From: Nonomuraea coxensis DSM 45129
Lineage (GTDB): Bacteria; Actinomycetota; Actinomycetes; Streptosporangiales; Streptosporangiaceae
DNA length: 64,000 nt
Direction of reading: 5' to 3'
Assembly (NCBI RefSeq): GCF_019397265.1
Contig: NZ_CP068985.1
Span: forward strand, 620,001 to 684,000
The translations under genes were made by a program, and so were the position numbers. The notes under the pieces are model-generated. The model was not told where the DNA came from. It was given only the letters and a program-made list of their open reading frames with translations, and made no database searches. This document shows positions 40,068 through 47,659 of this stretch, one piece after another. Positions within the stretch are counted from its first letter, which is position 1, and each line of letters starts with the position of its first letter.

Positions 40068-40111
40068 GAGAGCGGGTGACGGGAATCGAACCCGCGCTGT
40101 CAGCTTGGGAA
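40068..40111. repeat. tRNA-Gly 3-prime half duplication, att copy 2
   Basis: 44 bp identical to copy 1 (38941-38984), of which 42 bp (40070-40111) match the intact tRNA-Gly. Separates the two toxin-antitoxin modules. Confidence 0.92.
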
Positions 40112-40211
40112 CTCTTTCGAGATCAAGACCTCTGCGCAGGGGAAACGCTGACCCGGAATGTACCGGTCGAGTGACCGTGAGTCCCCGCGACTCCCTGCTG
40201 GTCGCTTCAAG

Positions 40212-40232
40212 AACGGGCACGCAGCGGGCACG
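40212..40232. repeat. Variant paired motif beside att copy 2
   Basis: AACGGGCACG-C-AGCGGGCACG, period 11, starting 101 bp inside att copy 2; same relative place as 39070-39089 beside copy 1. It overlaps nothing but the 3-prime flank of the toxin gene. Confidence 0.45.
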
Positions 40233-40235
40233 GGC

Positions 40236-40481
40236 TTACGGCCATTCAATGCGGACAAGGTAGACCTCGCGCTGCCGGTCCAGGACCACGTACGTGGCAA
40301 GGCCACGCTCTCCGAACGGGTGCGTGAGCATGTTCGCCCGGGGATTTGCAGAGTTGTACGGGTTCCCACTCCAAGGAGCGGTCTCCAGCAGGGCGAACAG
40401 CTCCGCGAGCGGATGCAGTGCGGGATCGGGTAGTGCGGCGATCTGTTCCTCGGCTACGGGATCGATGATGAGCTTGAACAC
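40236..40481 (-). CDS. RelE/ParE-superfamily toxin
   Basis: 81 aa. FKLIIDPVAEEQIAALPDPA at the start and LATYVVLDRQREVYLVRIEW at the end are the RelE/ParE beta-sheet pattern; a typical family member is 80-95 aa. It begins immediately after the stop of the upstream gene (no gap), so the pair is co-translated. Catalytic residues of RelE are variable and cannot be judged. Probably an mRNA interferase. Confidence 0.8.
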   Translation of the reverse strand: MFKLIIDPVAEEQIAALPDPALHPLAELFALLETAPWSGNPYNSANPRANMLTHPFGERGLATYVVLDRQREVYLVRIEWP

Positions 40482-40814
40482 CTAGACATCGATCCCACGA
40501 GCAGCAAGGATCTCCCGCCACGGCCTCCCCTGAGGAACGGGTTCGCCGGCAAGAGCCTGCTGGGCGCGGACGTGCATCTGACGGCGCCCCTCGGGATCCT
40601 TTGCGGTGTCACAGGCGGAGATCCACCAGCGGTGTACGAAAGCGTTCAGCGCCCCGAGATCCAGACTCACCCTGACCTCGTCGAGCACGGCCCTGAGCCC
40701 GGCGTCGAAAGCTTCGCGATCTTCCGGGACGACCAACGCGGCACGGATCGCCCGCAGGTTCTTCTCAGGCAGAGGCGTGCCGCCGGAGATGAAGTCCTGC
40801 GGTTGTGCGGTCAT
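40482..40814 (-). CDS. Probable antitoxin, DUF6247-like
   Basis: 110 aa. LPEKNLRAIRAALVVPEDRE, AFDAGLRAVLDEVRVSLDLG and FVHRWWISACDTAKDPEGRR are typical of the DUF6247-type partners of RelE-like toxins in actinomycetes (family from memory). It is upstream of the toxin, the antitoxin-first order opposite to the neighbouring HigBA module. A DNA-binding fold is not evident. Its start is 92 bp from the tRNA-Gly 3-prime end. Confidence 0.7.
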   Translation of the reverse strand: MTAQPQDFISGGTPLPEKNLRAIRAALVVPEDREAFDAGLRAVLDEVRVSLDLGALNAFVHRWWISACDTAKDPEGRRQMHVRAQQALAGEPVPQGRPWREILAARGIDV

Positions 40815-40906
40815 GCCCGCTCCCTTCCTTGTCCTCTAGAGACTACAGAGGAGGGGCGACATCTTTCACGCACACAGAAGACGGTCTTGCCACAGCATGA
40901 GAGCGG

Positions 40907-40977
40907 AGCGGGTGACGGGAATCGAACCCGCGCTGTCAGCTTGGGAAGCTGATGTTCTGCCATTGAACTACACCCGC
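40907..40977 (-). tRNA. tRNA-Gly (anticodon CCC)
   Basis: 71 nt. Acceptor GCGGGTG (complement of 40971-40977) pairs with CACCCGC, discriminator U. D arm with AATGGC, anticodon stem TCAGC/GCTGA around loop TTCCCAA (anticodon CCC), T arm GCGGG-TTCGATT-CCCGT. CCA is not encoded. Its 3-prime half is the attB core for the duplications at 38941 and 40068. The gene is intact, as expected when the element restores the tRNA end. Confidence 0.96.
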
Positions 40978-41119
40978 GCGCACCCCTGAAGCCCGCGCCG
41001 GCAACAACCTCACAGCCCGCAGCCTTCGGGAAACTCGCGTCCCCCACTGTAGCGGAACTTTGGCTCGCAACAGCAATCCCGGGCGCCGAAGTTCGACCTC
41101 GACCGGTAAGTTGCTCTCC

Positions 41120-41695
41120 GTGCTGCTATCTGATCGTGACATCCTCGCTGAGATCGACTCCGGGCGGCTGGTGCTGGAGCCCTTCGACCAGGAGATGATC
41201 CAGCCGTCCAGCATCGACGTGCGGCTCGACCGGTTCTTCCGGGTGTTCGAGAACCATCGTTACCCGCACATCGATCCGTCGGTGGAGCAGCCGGATCTGA
41301 CGCGTATGGTGGAGCCGGACGGCGAGGAGCCGTTCATCCTGCATCCGGGGGAGTTCGTGCTGGCCTCGACGTACGAGGTCATCACGCTGCCGGACGATCT
41401 GGCGTCGCGGCTGGAGGGGAAGAGCTCGCTCGGGCGGCTCGGGCTGCTGACGCATTCGACGGCGGGGTTCATCGATCCGGGGTTCAGCGGGCACGTGACG
41501 CTGGAGCTGTCGAACGTGGCGACGTTGCCGATCAAGTTGTGGCCGGGGATGAAGATCGGGCAGTTGTGCGTGTTCCGGTTGAGCTCGCCGGCGGAGCACC
41601 CGTACGGCTCCGCCAAGTACGGCTCCCGCTACCAGGGCCAGCGCGGTCCGACTCCGTCGCGCTCCTATCGGAACTTCCACCGGACGAAGATCTGA
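41120..41695 (+). CDS. dcd: dCTP deaminase
   Basis: 191 aa, exactly the length of actinobacterial Dcd. It converts dCTP to dUTP (or dUMP in bifunctional forms) for thymidylate synthesis. [40 protein letters not shown] (Ser, Arg and Glu of the active site nearby) and [13 protein letters not shown] at the C-terminus are diagnostic. The GTG at 41120 is 7 nt from TAAGTT (41107-41112), a leaderless start; upstream codons are not conserved. Confidence 0.96.
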   Translation: MLLSDRDILAEIDSGRLVLEPFDQEMIQPSSIDVRLDRFFRVFENHRYPHIDPSVEQPDLTRMVEPDGEEPFILHPGEFVLASTYEVITLPDDLASRLEGKSSLGRLGLLTHSTAGFIDPGFSGHVTLELSNVATLPIKLWPGMKIGQLCVFRLSSPAEHPYGSAKYGSRYQGQRGPTPSRSYRNFHRTKI

Positions 41696-41740
41696 TTCAG
41701 ATGAACATCAGGTGAACGGCCGGGGAACAATCGAGTGAAC
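41696..41740 (-). promoter_or_regulatory. PHO-box array (four 11-bp direct repeats)
   Basis: On the minus strand, GTTCACTCGAT, GTTCCCCGGCC, GTTCACCTGAT and GTTCATCTGAA follow one another with GTTC at 41737-41740, 41725-41728, 41714-41717 and 41703-41706 (spacing 12, 11, 11). This matches the Streptomyces PhoP direct-repeat unit (G[G/T]TCAYYYRCG). It lies between dcd and the phosphate-transport operon, so PhoP control of the latter is expected; the reversed orientation might mean repression. Confidence 0.8.
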
Positions 41741-41946
41741 GAGTGGGCCTCCCGCCGGATCCGAGGGCTGGTCACCGGCTCTCCGGGGCGGGCTGGAGCT
41801 GCAAAAAGGCCCGAAAACTAGCGGCTTTCCCCGTGTCGCACCACCTACCACGGGTAGCCACTAGGCGAAGGGGACATGAAGTTCGCATTTCGCCTGGTAG
41901 GCCATACCCTCTTCCACGGACCATCCCCGCACATCTGGAGAACGAC

Positions 41947-42564
41947 GTGCGCCTGCGTCTCACGCCACGTGAGGACAGCTACTACGACCTGTTCGCCGAC
42001 TCGGCGAACAACCTGGTCACGGCATCGCGTCTGCTGGTGGAGATCATCAGTGACGGCTCGGACAGGGAGACCCTGGCCGAGAAGATGCGCGCCTGCGAGC
42101 ACGCCGGTGACGAACGCACTCACGCGATCATGAACCGGCTCAACGAGAGCTTCATCACCCCGTTCGACCGCGAGGACATCTACCGCCTCGCCTCCAACCT
42201 CGACGACGTCATGGACGCGATGGAGGCCGCCTCCGACCTCATCGTCCTGTACCAGCTCGACCACCTCCCCAAGGACGTCGTGCGCCAGGTCGAGGTGCTG
42301 GAGCGGGCCGCCGAGCTGACCGCCGAGGCCATGCCGCGCCTGCGCTCGATGAAGAACCTCAACGAGTACTGGATCGAGGTCAACCGCCTGGAGAACCAGG
42401 GTGACCAGGTCTACCGCCGGCTGCTGGCCAAGCTGTTCAGCGGCGAGTACGACGCCCTCACCGTCATGAAGATGAAGGAGGTCGTCGACGCCCTCGAAGA
42501 GGCCGCCGACGCCTTCGAGCACGTGGCCAACACCGTCGAGTCGATCGCGGTCAAGGAAAGCTAG
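41947..42564 (+). CDS. PhoU-like/DUF47 Pit accessory protein
   Basis: 205 aa, wholly helical. LRLTPREDSYYDLFADSANN at the start, EHAGDERTHAIMNRLNESFI and TPFDREDIYRLASNLDDVMD carry the paired E/D-rich metal-binding motifs of the PhoU/DUF47 fold. Such proteins (called Pap in Streptomyces) precede and probably gate Pit transporters. GTG start with GGAGA eight bases before. Nine bases separate it from the pit gene, so the two form an operon. Confidence 0.9.
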   Translation: MRLRLTPREDSYYDLFADSANNLVTASRLLVEIISDGSDRETLAEKMRACEHAGDERTHAIMNRLNESFITPFDREDIYRLASNLDDVMDAMEAASDLIVLYQLDHLPKDVVRQVEVLERAAELTAEAMPRLRSMKNLNEYWIEVNRLENQGDQVYRRLLAKLFSGEYDALTVMKMKEVVDALEEAADAFEHVANTVESIAVKES

Positions 42565-42573
42565 GCCCGACCA

Positions 42574-43578
42574 GTGGACCTCACGCTCGCCCTCGTCATC
42601 GGCGTGGTCGTCGTCGCTCTGGCCTTCGACTACACCAACGGGTTCCACGACGCGGCGAACGCCATCGCGACCTCCGTCTCGACCCGGGCCCTGACCCCCA
42701 GGGCCGCCCTGTTCATGGCGGCGGCCATGAACTTCATCGGCGCCCACCTGGGCACCCAAGTCGCCCAGACGGTCGGCAAAGGCATCATCGACGCACCGGA
42801 CGGCAGCCACGGCCTGGTGATCGTCGCCTCGGCGCTCATCGGCGCGATCGCCTGGAACCTCATCACCTGGTACTTCGGTCTCCCGTCCTCCTCCAGCCAC
42901 GCCCTGATCGGCGGCCTCGTCGGCGCGGCGCTCGCCTCGGCCAGCGTCGTCCACTGGGACGGCGTGGTCGAGAAGGTCGTCATCCCCATGGTGCTGTCGC
43001 CGCTGGTCGGCTTCACGCTGGCGGCGGTCATCATGATCGCCATCTACTGGATCTTCCGGCACGCCCAGCCGGGCAAGACCAACCGCGGCTTCCGCTACGC
43101 CCAGACCGTCTCGGCCGCCGCCATGGCGCTCGGGCACGGCCTCCAGGACGCGCAGAAGACCATGGGTGTGATCTTCCTGGCCCTCGTCGTCGGCGGGTTC
43201 GCCTCTCCCGGCGACGACATCCCGCAGTGGGTCATCCTGGCCGCCGCGGGCGCGATCTCGCTCGGCACGTACGCGGGCGGCTGGCGGATCATGCGCACCC
43301 TGGGCCGGCGCATCATCGCGCTCGACCCGCCGCAGGGCTTCGCCGCCGAGTCGGCGGCGGCCACGGTGCTGTACGTGGCCGCCATCGGGTTCGGGGCGCC
43401 CATCTCCACCACGCACACGATCACCTCGGCGATCATGGGTGTCGGCGCGACCAAGCGGCTCAGCGCCGTGCGGTGGGGCGTGGCCGGCAACATCGTGACC
43501 GCCTGGATCCTGACCATCCCGGCCGCGGCGGCGGTGGCCGCCGTCTCCTACTTCATCTTCCACGCGATCATCGAGTAG
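42574..43578 (+). CDS. pit: Low-affinity inorganic phosphate transporter, Pit family
   Basis: 334 aa, about ten membrane helices. The PHO4 signatures appear twice: DYTNGFHDAANAIATSVSTR (helix 1) and SSSSHALIGGLVGAALA mid-protein; the second-half counterpart is GAPISTTHTITSAIMGVGAT. It imports phosphate (as metal-phosphate with protons). GTG start. Operon partner of the DUF47 protein; upstream PHO boxes link it to PhoR-PhoP phosphate control. Confidence 0.93.
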   Translation: MDLTLALVIGVVVVALAFDYTNGFHDAANAIATSVSTRALTPRAALFMAAAMNFIGAHLGTQVAQTVGKGIIDAPDGSHGLVIVASALIGAIAWNLITWYFGLPSSSSHALIGGLVGAALASASVVHWDGVVEKVVIPMVLSPLVGFTLAAVIMIAIYWIFRHAQPGKTNRGFRYAQTVSAAAMALGHGLQDAQKTMGVIFLALVVGGFASPGDDIPQWVILAAAGAISLGTYAGGWRIMRTLGRRIIALDPPQGFAAESAAATVLYVAAIGFGAPISTTHTITSAIMGVGATKRLSAVRWGVAGNIVTAWILTIPAAAAVAAVSYFIFHAIIE

Positions 43579-43622
43579 CCGCAGGGGGTCCCGGTCCCGG
43601 TCCCGGCCCCGGCCCCGCCGCC

Positions 43623-43655
43623 GGGGTCAGGGGTCAGGGGTCAGGGGTCAGGGGG
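43623..43655 (+). repeat. GGGGTCA tandem repeat, predicted G-quadruplex, between convergent genes
   Basis: Five G-tracts of at least four (43623-43626, 43630-43633, 43637-43640, 43644-43647, 43651-43655) separated by TCA. The mshD stop codon (complement 43648-43650) is inside it. Preceded by CCCGGT/CCCGGC repeats (43589-43620). In the pit mRNA the motif would lie in the 3-prime untranslated region. Confidence 0.85.
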
Positions 43656-44553
43656 TCGCGTACATCACGTCGACGTCCCAGCGGGCGAACCCCAGCCCCT
43701 CGTACAGCCGGATCGCGGCCGTGTTGGCCTCGTCCACGTAGAGCATGGCCTGGGCGAGGCCGCGCGCCCGCAGGTGGTCGAGACCGGCCAGGGTGAGGGC
43801 CTTGCCCAGGCCGGTGCCCTGCTGGGAGGGGTCGACGCCGACGACGTACACCTCGCCGAGCGGCTCGTGGCCGTGCTCGCTGGAGCCGTGGATCTTCGTC
43901 CAGTGGAAGCCGACCAGCCGGTCGCCGCGGACGGCGAGGAAGAAGCCCTCCGGGTCGAACCAGGGCTCCTGCTCGCGCCGCAGCAGGTCGTCCATGGTCC
44001 ACGCGCCCTGCTCGGGGTGGTGGGCGAAGGCGGCGGCGTTGACCTTGAGCCAGGACTCCTCGTCCTGTCCTGGCACGAACGTCCGCATCCGCACCCCTTC
44101 AGGCAGCGTGTACGCCGCCAGCGGCGCGAACAGCGAGCGGCGCATCTGCCAGAGCGACCGGACCCGCTCCAGGCCGAAGGAGGCCGCGAGCGCCCCGGCG
44201 GCGGCGTGGTCGCCGTGCGCCCAGAGCCGCAGCCGGCCGCCGGCCAGGTCGAGGACGGCGCGCAGCAGGCGGGCGCCGTTGCCGGACCGCCGGTGCGCGG
44301 GGTGGATGACCAGTTCGGCGCTCGGCCCCTCCACCTCGTCGGTCGGGTCGACGTGGGCGTAGCCCGCGAGGACGCCGTCCTGGAGGAGCAGGAGCGAGCG
44401 CGCTCGCGGGTCGCCGCCGTAGCGGAGGTGGAGCATCACATGCTCGTTCAGCGGGCGGACGCCGTCGGCCTGCGTCGCGGCCTCCACCAGCCCCAGCACC
44501 TCGGCGATCTCGGAGTCGTCCAGTCGTTGCCTGATTTCCACGTGCGCGCTCAC
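43648..44553 (-). CDS. mshD: Mycothiol synthase
   Basis: 301 aa with two GNAT domains, the MshD architecture; it acetylates Cys-GlcN-Ins to give mycothiol, the main thiol of actinobacteria. N-terminal domain: AELVIHPAHRRSGNGARLLR; C-terminal active domain: VYVVGVDPSQQGTGLGKALT then YVDEANTAAIRLYEGLGF. GTG start (44551-44553 complement) lies 6 nt from TAGAGT, a leaderless start. The stop is inside the G-rich repeat. Expected to be essential for thiol redox balance and to supply the cofactor for the enzyme at 2271. Confidence 0.95.
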   Translation of the reverse strand: MSAHVEIRQRLDDSEIAEVLGLVEAATQADGVRPLNEHVMLHLRYGGDPRARSLLLLQDGVLAGYAHVDPTDEVEGPSAELVIHPAHRRSGNGARLLRAVLDLAGGRLRLWAHGDHAAAGALAASFGLERVRSLWQMRRSLFAPLAAYTLPEGVRMRTFVPGQDEESWLKVNAAAFAHHPEQGAWTMDDLLRREQEPWFDPEGFFLAVRGDRLVGFHWTKIHGSSEHGHEPLGEVYVVGVDPSQQGTGLGKALTLAGLDHLRARGLAQAMLYVDEANTAAIRLYEGLGFARWDVDVMYATP

Positions 44554-44660
44554 ACGAGAACTCTAGGCGTACGACTGGCAAATACCGCCATGCGGTAGCC
44601 GGGCAGCTTGTTACCTTTGCGCCATTGGCCGCTCGGATTCCGGCTTTAACGTGGTGGGCC

Positions 44661-46454
44661 ATGACGTCTCGTTCATTCCTCCGGCTGGTCCTCGCCGGAG
44701 CCGTCGCCTCGGGTGCGGTCGCGCTGGCGGCCGTCCCGGCGGGCGCGGCGAGCCCGGGCAAGCCCGCGCGTACGGTCCCCGTGCGGCTGCTCGCGCTCAA
44801 CGACTTCCACGGCAACCTCGAACCCCCGACCGGCTCCTCCGGCCGCATGGTGGACGAGAACGGCAAGACCGTCGACGCCGGCGGCGCGGCGTACATTGCC
44901 ACGCACATGAAGGCACTGACCGACAGGAACACCATCGCCGTGGCGCAGGGCGACCTCATCGGCGCCTCGCCGCTGCTGTCGGCGGCCTACCACGACGAGC
45001 CGTCCGTCGAGTTCCTGGGCAAGCTGGGGCTCAAGGTGGCCGCGGTCGGCAACCACGAGTTCGACGAGGGCTACACCGAGCTGCGCCGCATCATGAACGG
45101 CGGCTGCCACCCGGTCGACGGCTGCTCCCCGGCCGGCACGTGGAAGGGCGCCACGTTCGACTACGTGGGCGCGAACGTGCTGTTCAAGAACCCGGACGAG
45201 CGCACGGACGCGCTCGCCGCGCTCGGCGCCCAGCAGGCCAAGGCGAAGAAGCTCATGGCCGACTGGGGCGTGCCCGCCCTGCCGCCGGTCAGCGTCAAGT
45301 GGGTCAACGGCGTGCCGATCGGCTTCATCGGCCTGGTCACCCAGACCACCCCGAACATCGTCACCGCCGAGGGCATCAAGAACCTCAAGTTCGTCGACGA
45401 GGTCAAGGCCGCGAACCTGGCCTCGAAGATCCTCAAGCTGGTCGGCGTCAAGGCGCAGGTCGTGCTGGTGCACGAGGGCGACCAGGTCACCGCCGGGCAG
45501 TCGCCGGACTCCTGCTCGGCCGTCGCCGGCGCGGGGGCGCGCATCGCCACGCAGGTGGACCCGGAGATCGACGTCGTGCTGACCGGGCACTCGCACCAGG
45601 CGTACCTCTGCACGATCAAGGACCCGGCGGGCAACGACCGGCTCTACTCGCAGGGCGGCTCGTTCGGGCGGGTCATCACCCAGGTGGACCTCAAGGTCAA
45701 CCTGAAGAACCTGGACATCGACCGCTCCTCGGTCGTCGCGGACAACCACGTCGTGACCCGGACGGTCGATCCCGATCCGGAGATCTCCACCTTCGTCCAG
45801 ACGTGGAGGGACCGCGTGGCCCCGGTCGCGAACAAGGCGATCGGCTCCATCACCGCCGAACTCAGCAACACCGCCACGCCCTCCGGCGAGTCCCCGCTCG
45901 GCGACCTCATCGCCGACGCCCAGCTCGCCGCCACCAGGACCGGCGGCAACGCGCAGATCGCGCTCATGAACCCGGGCGGCGTGCGGTTCCCGCTCACCTA
46001 CCCCTCCTCCCCTGCGGGCGAGGGCGACGGCGTCGTGACCTACGGCGAGGCGTTCGCCGTGCAGCCGTTCAACAACCTCATGCAGGTCGTGACGCTGACC
46101 GGCGCCCAGCTCAAGACGGTGCTGGAGCAGCAGTTCACCGGCGGGCCCAACAACCAGCCGTTCAACAAGATCCTGCAGCCCTCCGCGAACTTCACCTACA
46201 CCTACAGCACCAGTGCCCCCTGGGGCTCGAAGGTGTCGGACATGAAGATCGACGGCGTGCCGGTGACGGACACCCAGACGATCCGGGTCGCGGCCAACAA
46301 CTTCCTGGTCGGCGGCGGCGACGCCTTCGCCGCCTTCACCGAGGGCACGGACCTGTGGAGCGGGCCGCTGGACATCGACGCCTTCGTCGCCTACCTCGGC
46401 GCGAACAGCCCCGTCGCCCCGCCCGCCACCAACCGCATCACCGTGGCCGGCTGA
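44661..46454 (+). CDS. Secreted 5-prime-nucleotidase/UshA-family metallophosphatase
   Basis: 597 aa. Signal peptide (residues 1-29, LVLAGAVASGAVALAAVPAG, cleaved after AGA). Metallophosphatase domain with LLALNDFHGNLEP, GNHEFDEG (about 124-131) and LTGHSHQAYL; C-terminal 5_nucleotid_C domain with NPGGVRFPL, AVQPFNNLMQV and ANNFLVGGGDAF. It dephosphorylates nucleotides outside the cell, releasing nucleoside and phosphate. ATG 44661 is 8 nt from TAACGT. Divergent from mshD by about 108 bp. Confidence 0.93.
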   Translation: MTSRSFLRLVLAGAVASGAVALAAVPAGAASPGKPARTVPVRLLALNDFHGNLEPPTGSSGRMVDENGKTVDAGGAAYIATHMKALTDRNTIAVAQGDLIGASPLLSAAYHDEPSVEFLGKLGLKVAAVGNHEFDEGYTELRRIMNGGCHPVDGCSPAGTWKGATFDYVGANVLFKNPDERTDALAALGAQQAKAKKLMADWGVPALPPVSVKWVNGVPIGFIGLVTQTTPNIVTAEGIKNLKFVDEVKAANLASKILKLVGVKAQVVLVHEGDQVTAGQSPDSCSAVAGAGARIATQVDPEIDVVLTGHSHQAYLCTIKDPAGNDRLYSQGGSFGRVITQVDLKVNLKNLDIDRSSVVADNHVVTRTVDPDPEISTFVQTWRDRVAPVANKAIGSITAELSNTATPSGESPLGDLIADAQLAATRTGGNAQIALMNPGGVRFPLTYPSSPAGEGDGVVTYGEAFAVQPFNNLMQVVTLTGAQLKTVLEQQFTGGPNNQPFNKILQPSANFTYTYSTSAPWGSKVSDMKIDGVPVTDTQTIRVAANNFLVGGGDAFAAFTEGTDLWSGPLDIDAFVAYLGANSPVAPPATNRITVAG

Positions 46455-46468
46455 GCCGCTGTCTGCCC

Positions 46469-46499
46469 GGACGGGCCCGCCGTCGCGGCGGGCCCGTCC
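46469..46499. terminator. Strong 13-bp-stem terminator hairpin
   Basis: GGACGGGCCCGCC-GTCGC-GGCGGGCCCGTCC, perfect stem and 5-base loop, 15 bp after the nucleotidase stop. Followed by ACGAAAA on the plus strand. Intrinsic terminator for the nucleotidase gene. Confidence 0.85.
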
Positions 46500-46547
46500 A
46501 CGAAAACCGGTTGACCGGGCCCCGGCCCGGTCGCCATTGTCGGGCGG

Positions 46548-47099
46548 ATGCGCATCGAGTTCACGAGGTTCGACGCGGCCGCCGACGCCGCCGCCCTGGC
46601 CGACTTCCTGACCGGCGAGGACTGGCCCTACCACGCCGGCGTCCAGGAGCGGGAGGCCGTCCTGCGGCGGGCCGCCGAGGGCGGCTACGACGACGACGGC
46701 AACCGCACGTTCTGGATCGAGGCCGGCGGCGAGCGCGCCGGGCTGGTGAGGCTCCAGGACCTCGACGACGACACGCCGATGTTCGACCTGCGTGTACGGG
46801 CCGCCTGGCGCGGCAAGGGCCTCGGCACGGCGGCCGTCGCCTGGCTGACCCGCTACCTGTTCACCGAGCTGCCCGGGATCGACCGGATCGAGGGCACCAC
46901 CCGCCAGGACAACCGCGCCATGCGCGCGGCCTTCCGCCGCAACGGCTACGCCAAGGAGGCGCACTACCGGCGGGCGTGGCCGGCCCCCGACGGGACGCGC
47001 CACGACGCGGTCGGCTACGGGATCCTGCGCGGCGACTGGGAGTCGGGCGAGCTCACCCCGCCCGACTGGGACGACGAGGTCACCGGAGCTCGGAGCTGA
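46548..47099 (+). CDS. GNAT family N-acetyltransferase
   Basis: 183 aa. Acetyl-CoA loop RGKGLGTAAVAWLTRYLF (about residues 86-103), preceded by DTPMFDLRVRAAW and followed by TTRQDNRAMRAAFRRNGY, the RimJ/L-like motif B. The C-terminal 40 residues include YGILRGDWESGE, typical of this subfamily. It overlaps the convergent GNAT gene by 20 bp. Substrate unknown. Confidence 0.88.
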   Translation: MRIEFTRFDAAADAAALADFLTGEDWPYHAGVQEREAVLRRAAEGGYDDDGNRTFWIEAGGERAGLVRLQDLDDDTPMFDLRVRAAWRGKGLGTAAVAWLTRYLFTELPGIDRIEGTTRQDNRAMRAAFRRNGYAKEAHYRRAWPAPDGTRHDAVGYGILRGDWESGELTPPDWDDEVTGARS

Positions 47100-47607
47100 G
47101 CAGCCCCATCATGAGGAAGTCGTGCCGCTTGCCCCGGGCCCGGAAGGACTCCCGCTTGCGGCCCTCCTCCACGAACCCGACCTTCGTGTACGCCCGCACC
47201 GCCGCCGCGTTGTCGGCGACCACCCACAACGTCAGGCGGTGCAGGCCCATCTCCTCGAAGGCGTAGCGGCAGATGACCCGCAGGGCGTCGGTGGCGTAGC
47301 CGCCGCCCCAGCGGTCGCGGTCGCCGATGGCGATGCTCTGCAGCTCGGCCTCGCCGTGCCGGAAGTCGGTGTCGCCGAGGGCGACGTAGCCGATGAGCTT
47401 GCCGTCGTCGAGCGCCTCGATGCCGAGGACCATCTGCTCGAAGGTGTTGCGGGGGCGGTTCTGCCCCTTCTCGATGTTCTGGGCCAGCGAGATGGGCGGG
47501 GTGCCGTCCATCCACCGGCCCACCTCGGGGTCGTGGTACCAGCGCCACAGCGGCTCGCTGTCGGCGGGTTCGAGGGCTCTCAGGCGTACGCGTCGTCCGG
47601 TCAGCAC
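47080..47607 (-). CDS. RimJ/RimL-type GNAT acetyltransferase
   Basis: 175 aa. GRRVRLRALEPADSEPLWRW at the start, LQSIAIGDRDRWGGGYATDA (beta-4 and CoA loop) and LTLWVVADNAAAVRAYTKVG are the RimJ/L signature; such enzymes acetylate ribosomal protein N-termini or small molecules. Convergent with the other GNAT gene, with shared 3-prime codons. Confidence 0.9.
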   Translation of the reverse strand: MLTGRRVRLRALEPADSEPLWRWYHDPEVGRWMDGTPPISLAQNIEKGQNRPRNTFEQMVLGIEALDDGKLIGYVALGDTDFRHGEAELQSIAIGDRDRWGGGYATDALRVICRYAFEEMGLHRLTLWVVADNAAAVRAYTKVGFVEEGRKRESFRARGKRHDFLMMGLLSSELR

Positions 47608-47659
47608 GCCTGCCGGTCTACCAGGCCCCCGTTCCCGCCCGCAAAGGGATTTCCCGTGG

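Noticed and set aside
38941..40111. Two tRNA-like segments as possible tRNA genes
   Set aside because: Only the 3-prime half is present; the acceptor 5-prime strand, D arm and half of the anticodon stem are missing. They are att duplications.
43585..43655. Short tandem repeats as a CRISPR array
   Set aside because: Units are 6-7 bp with no unique spacers and no cas genes; this is a G-rich microsatellite.
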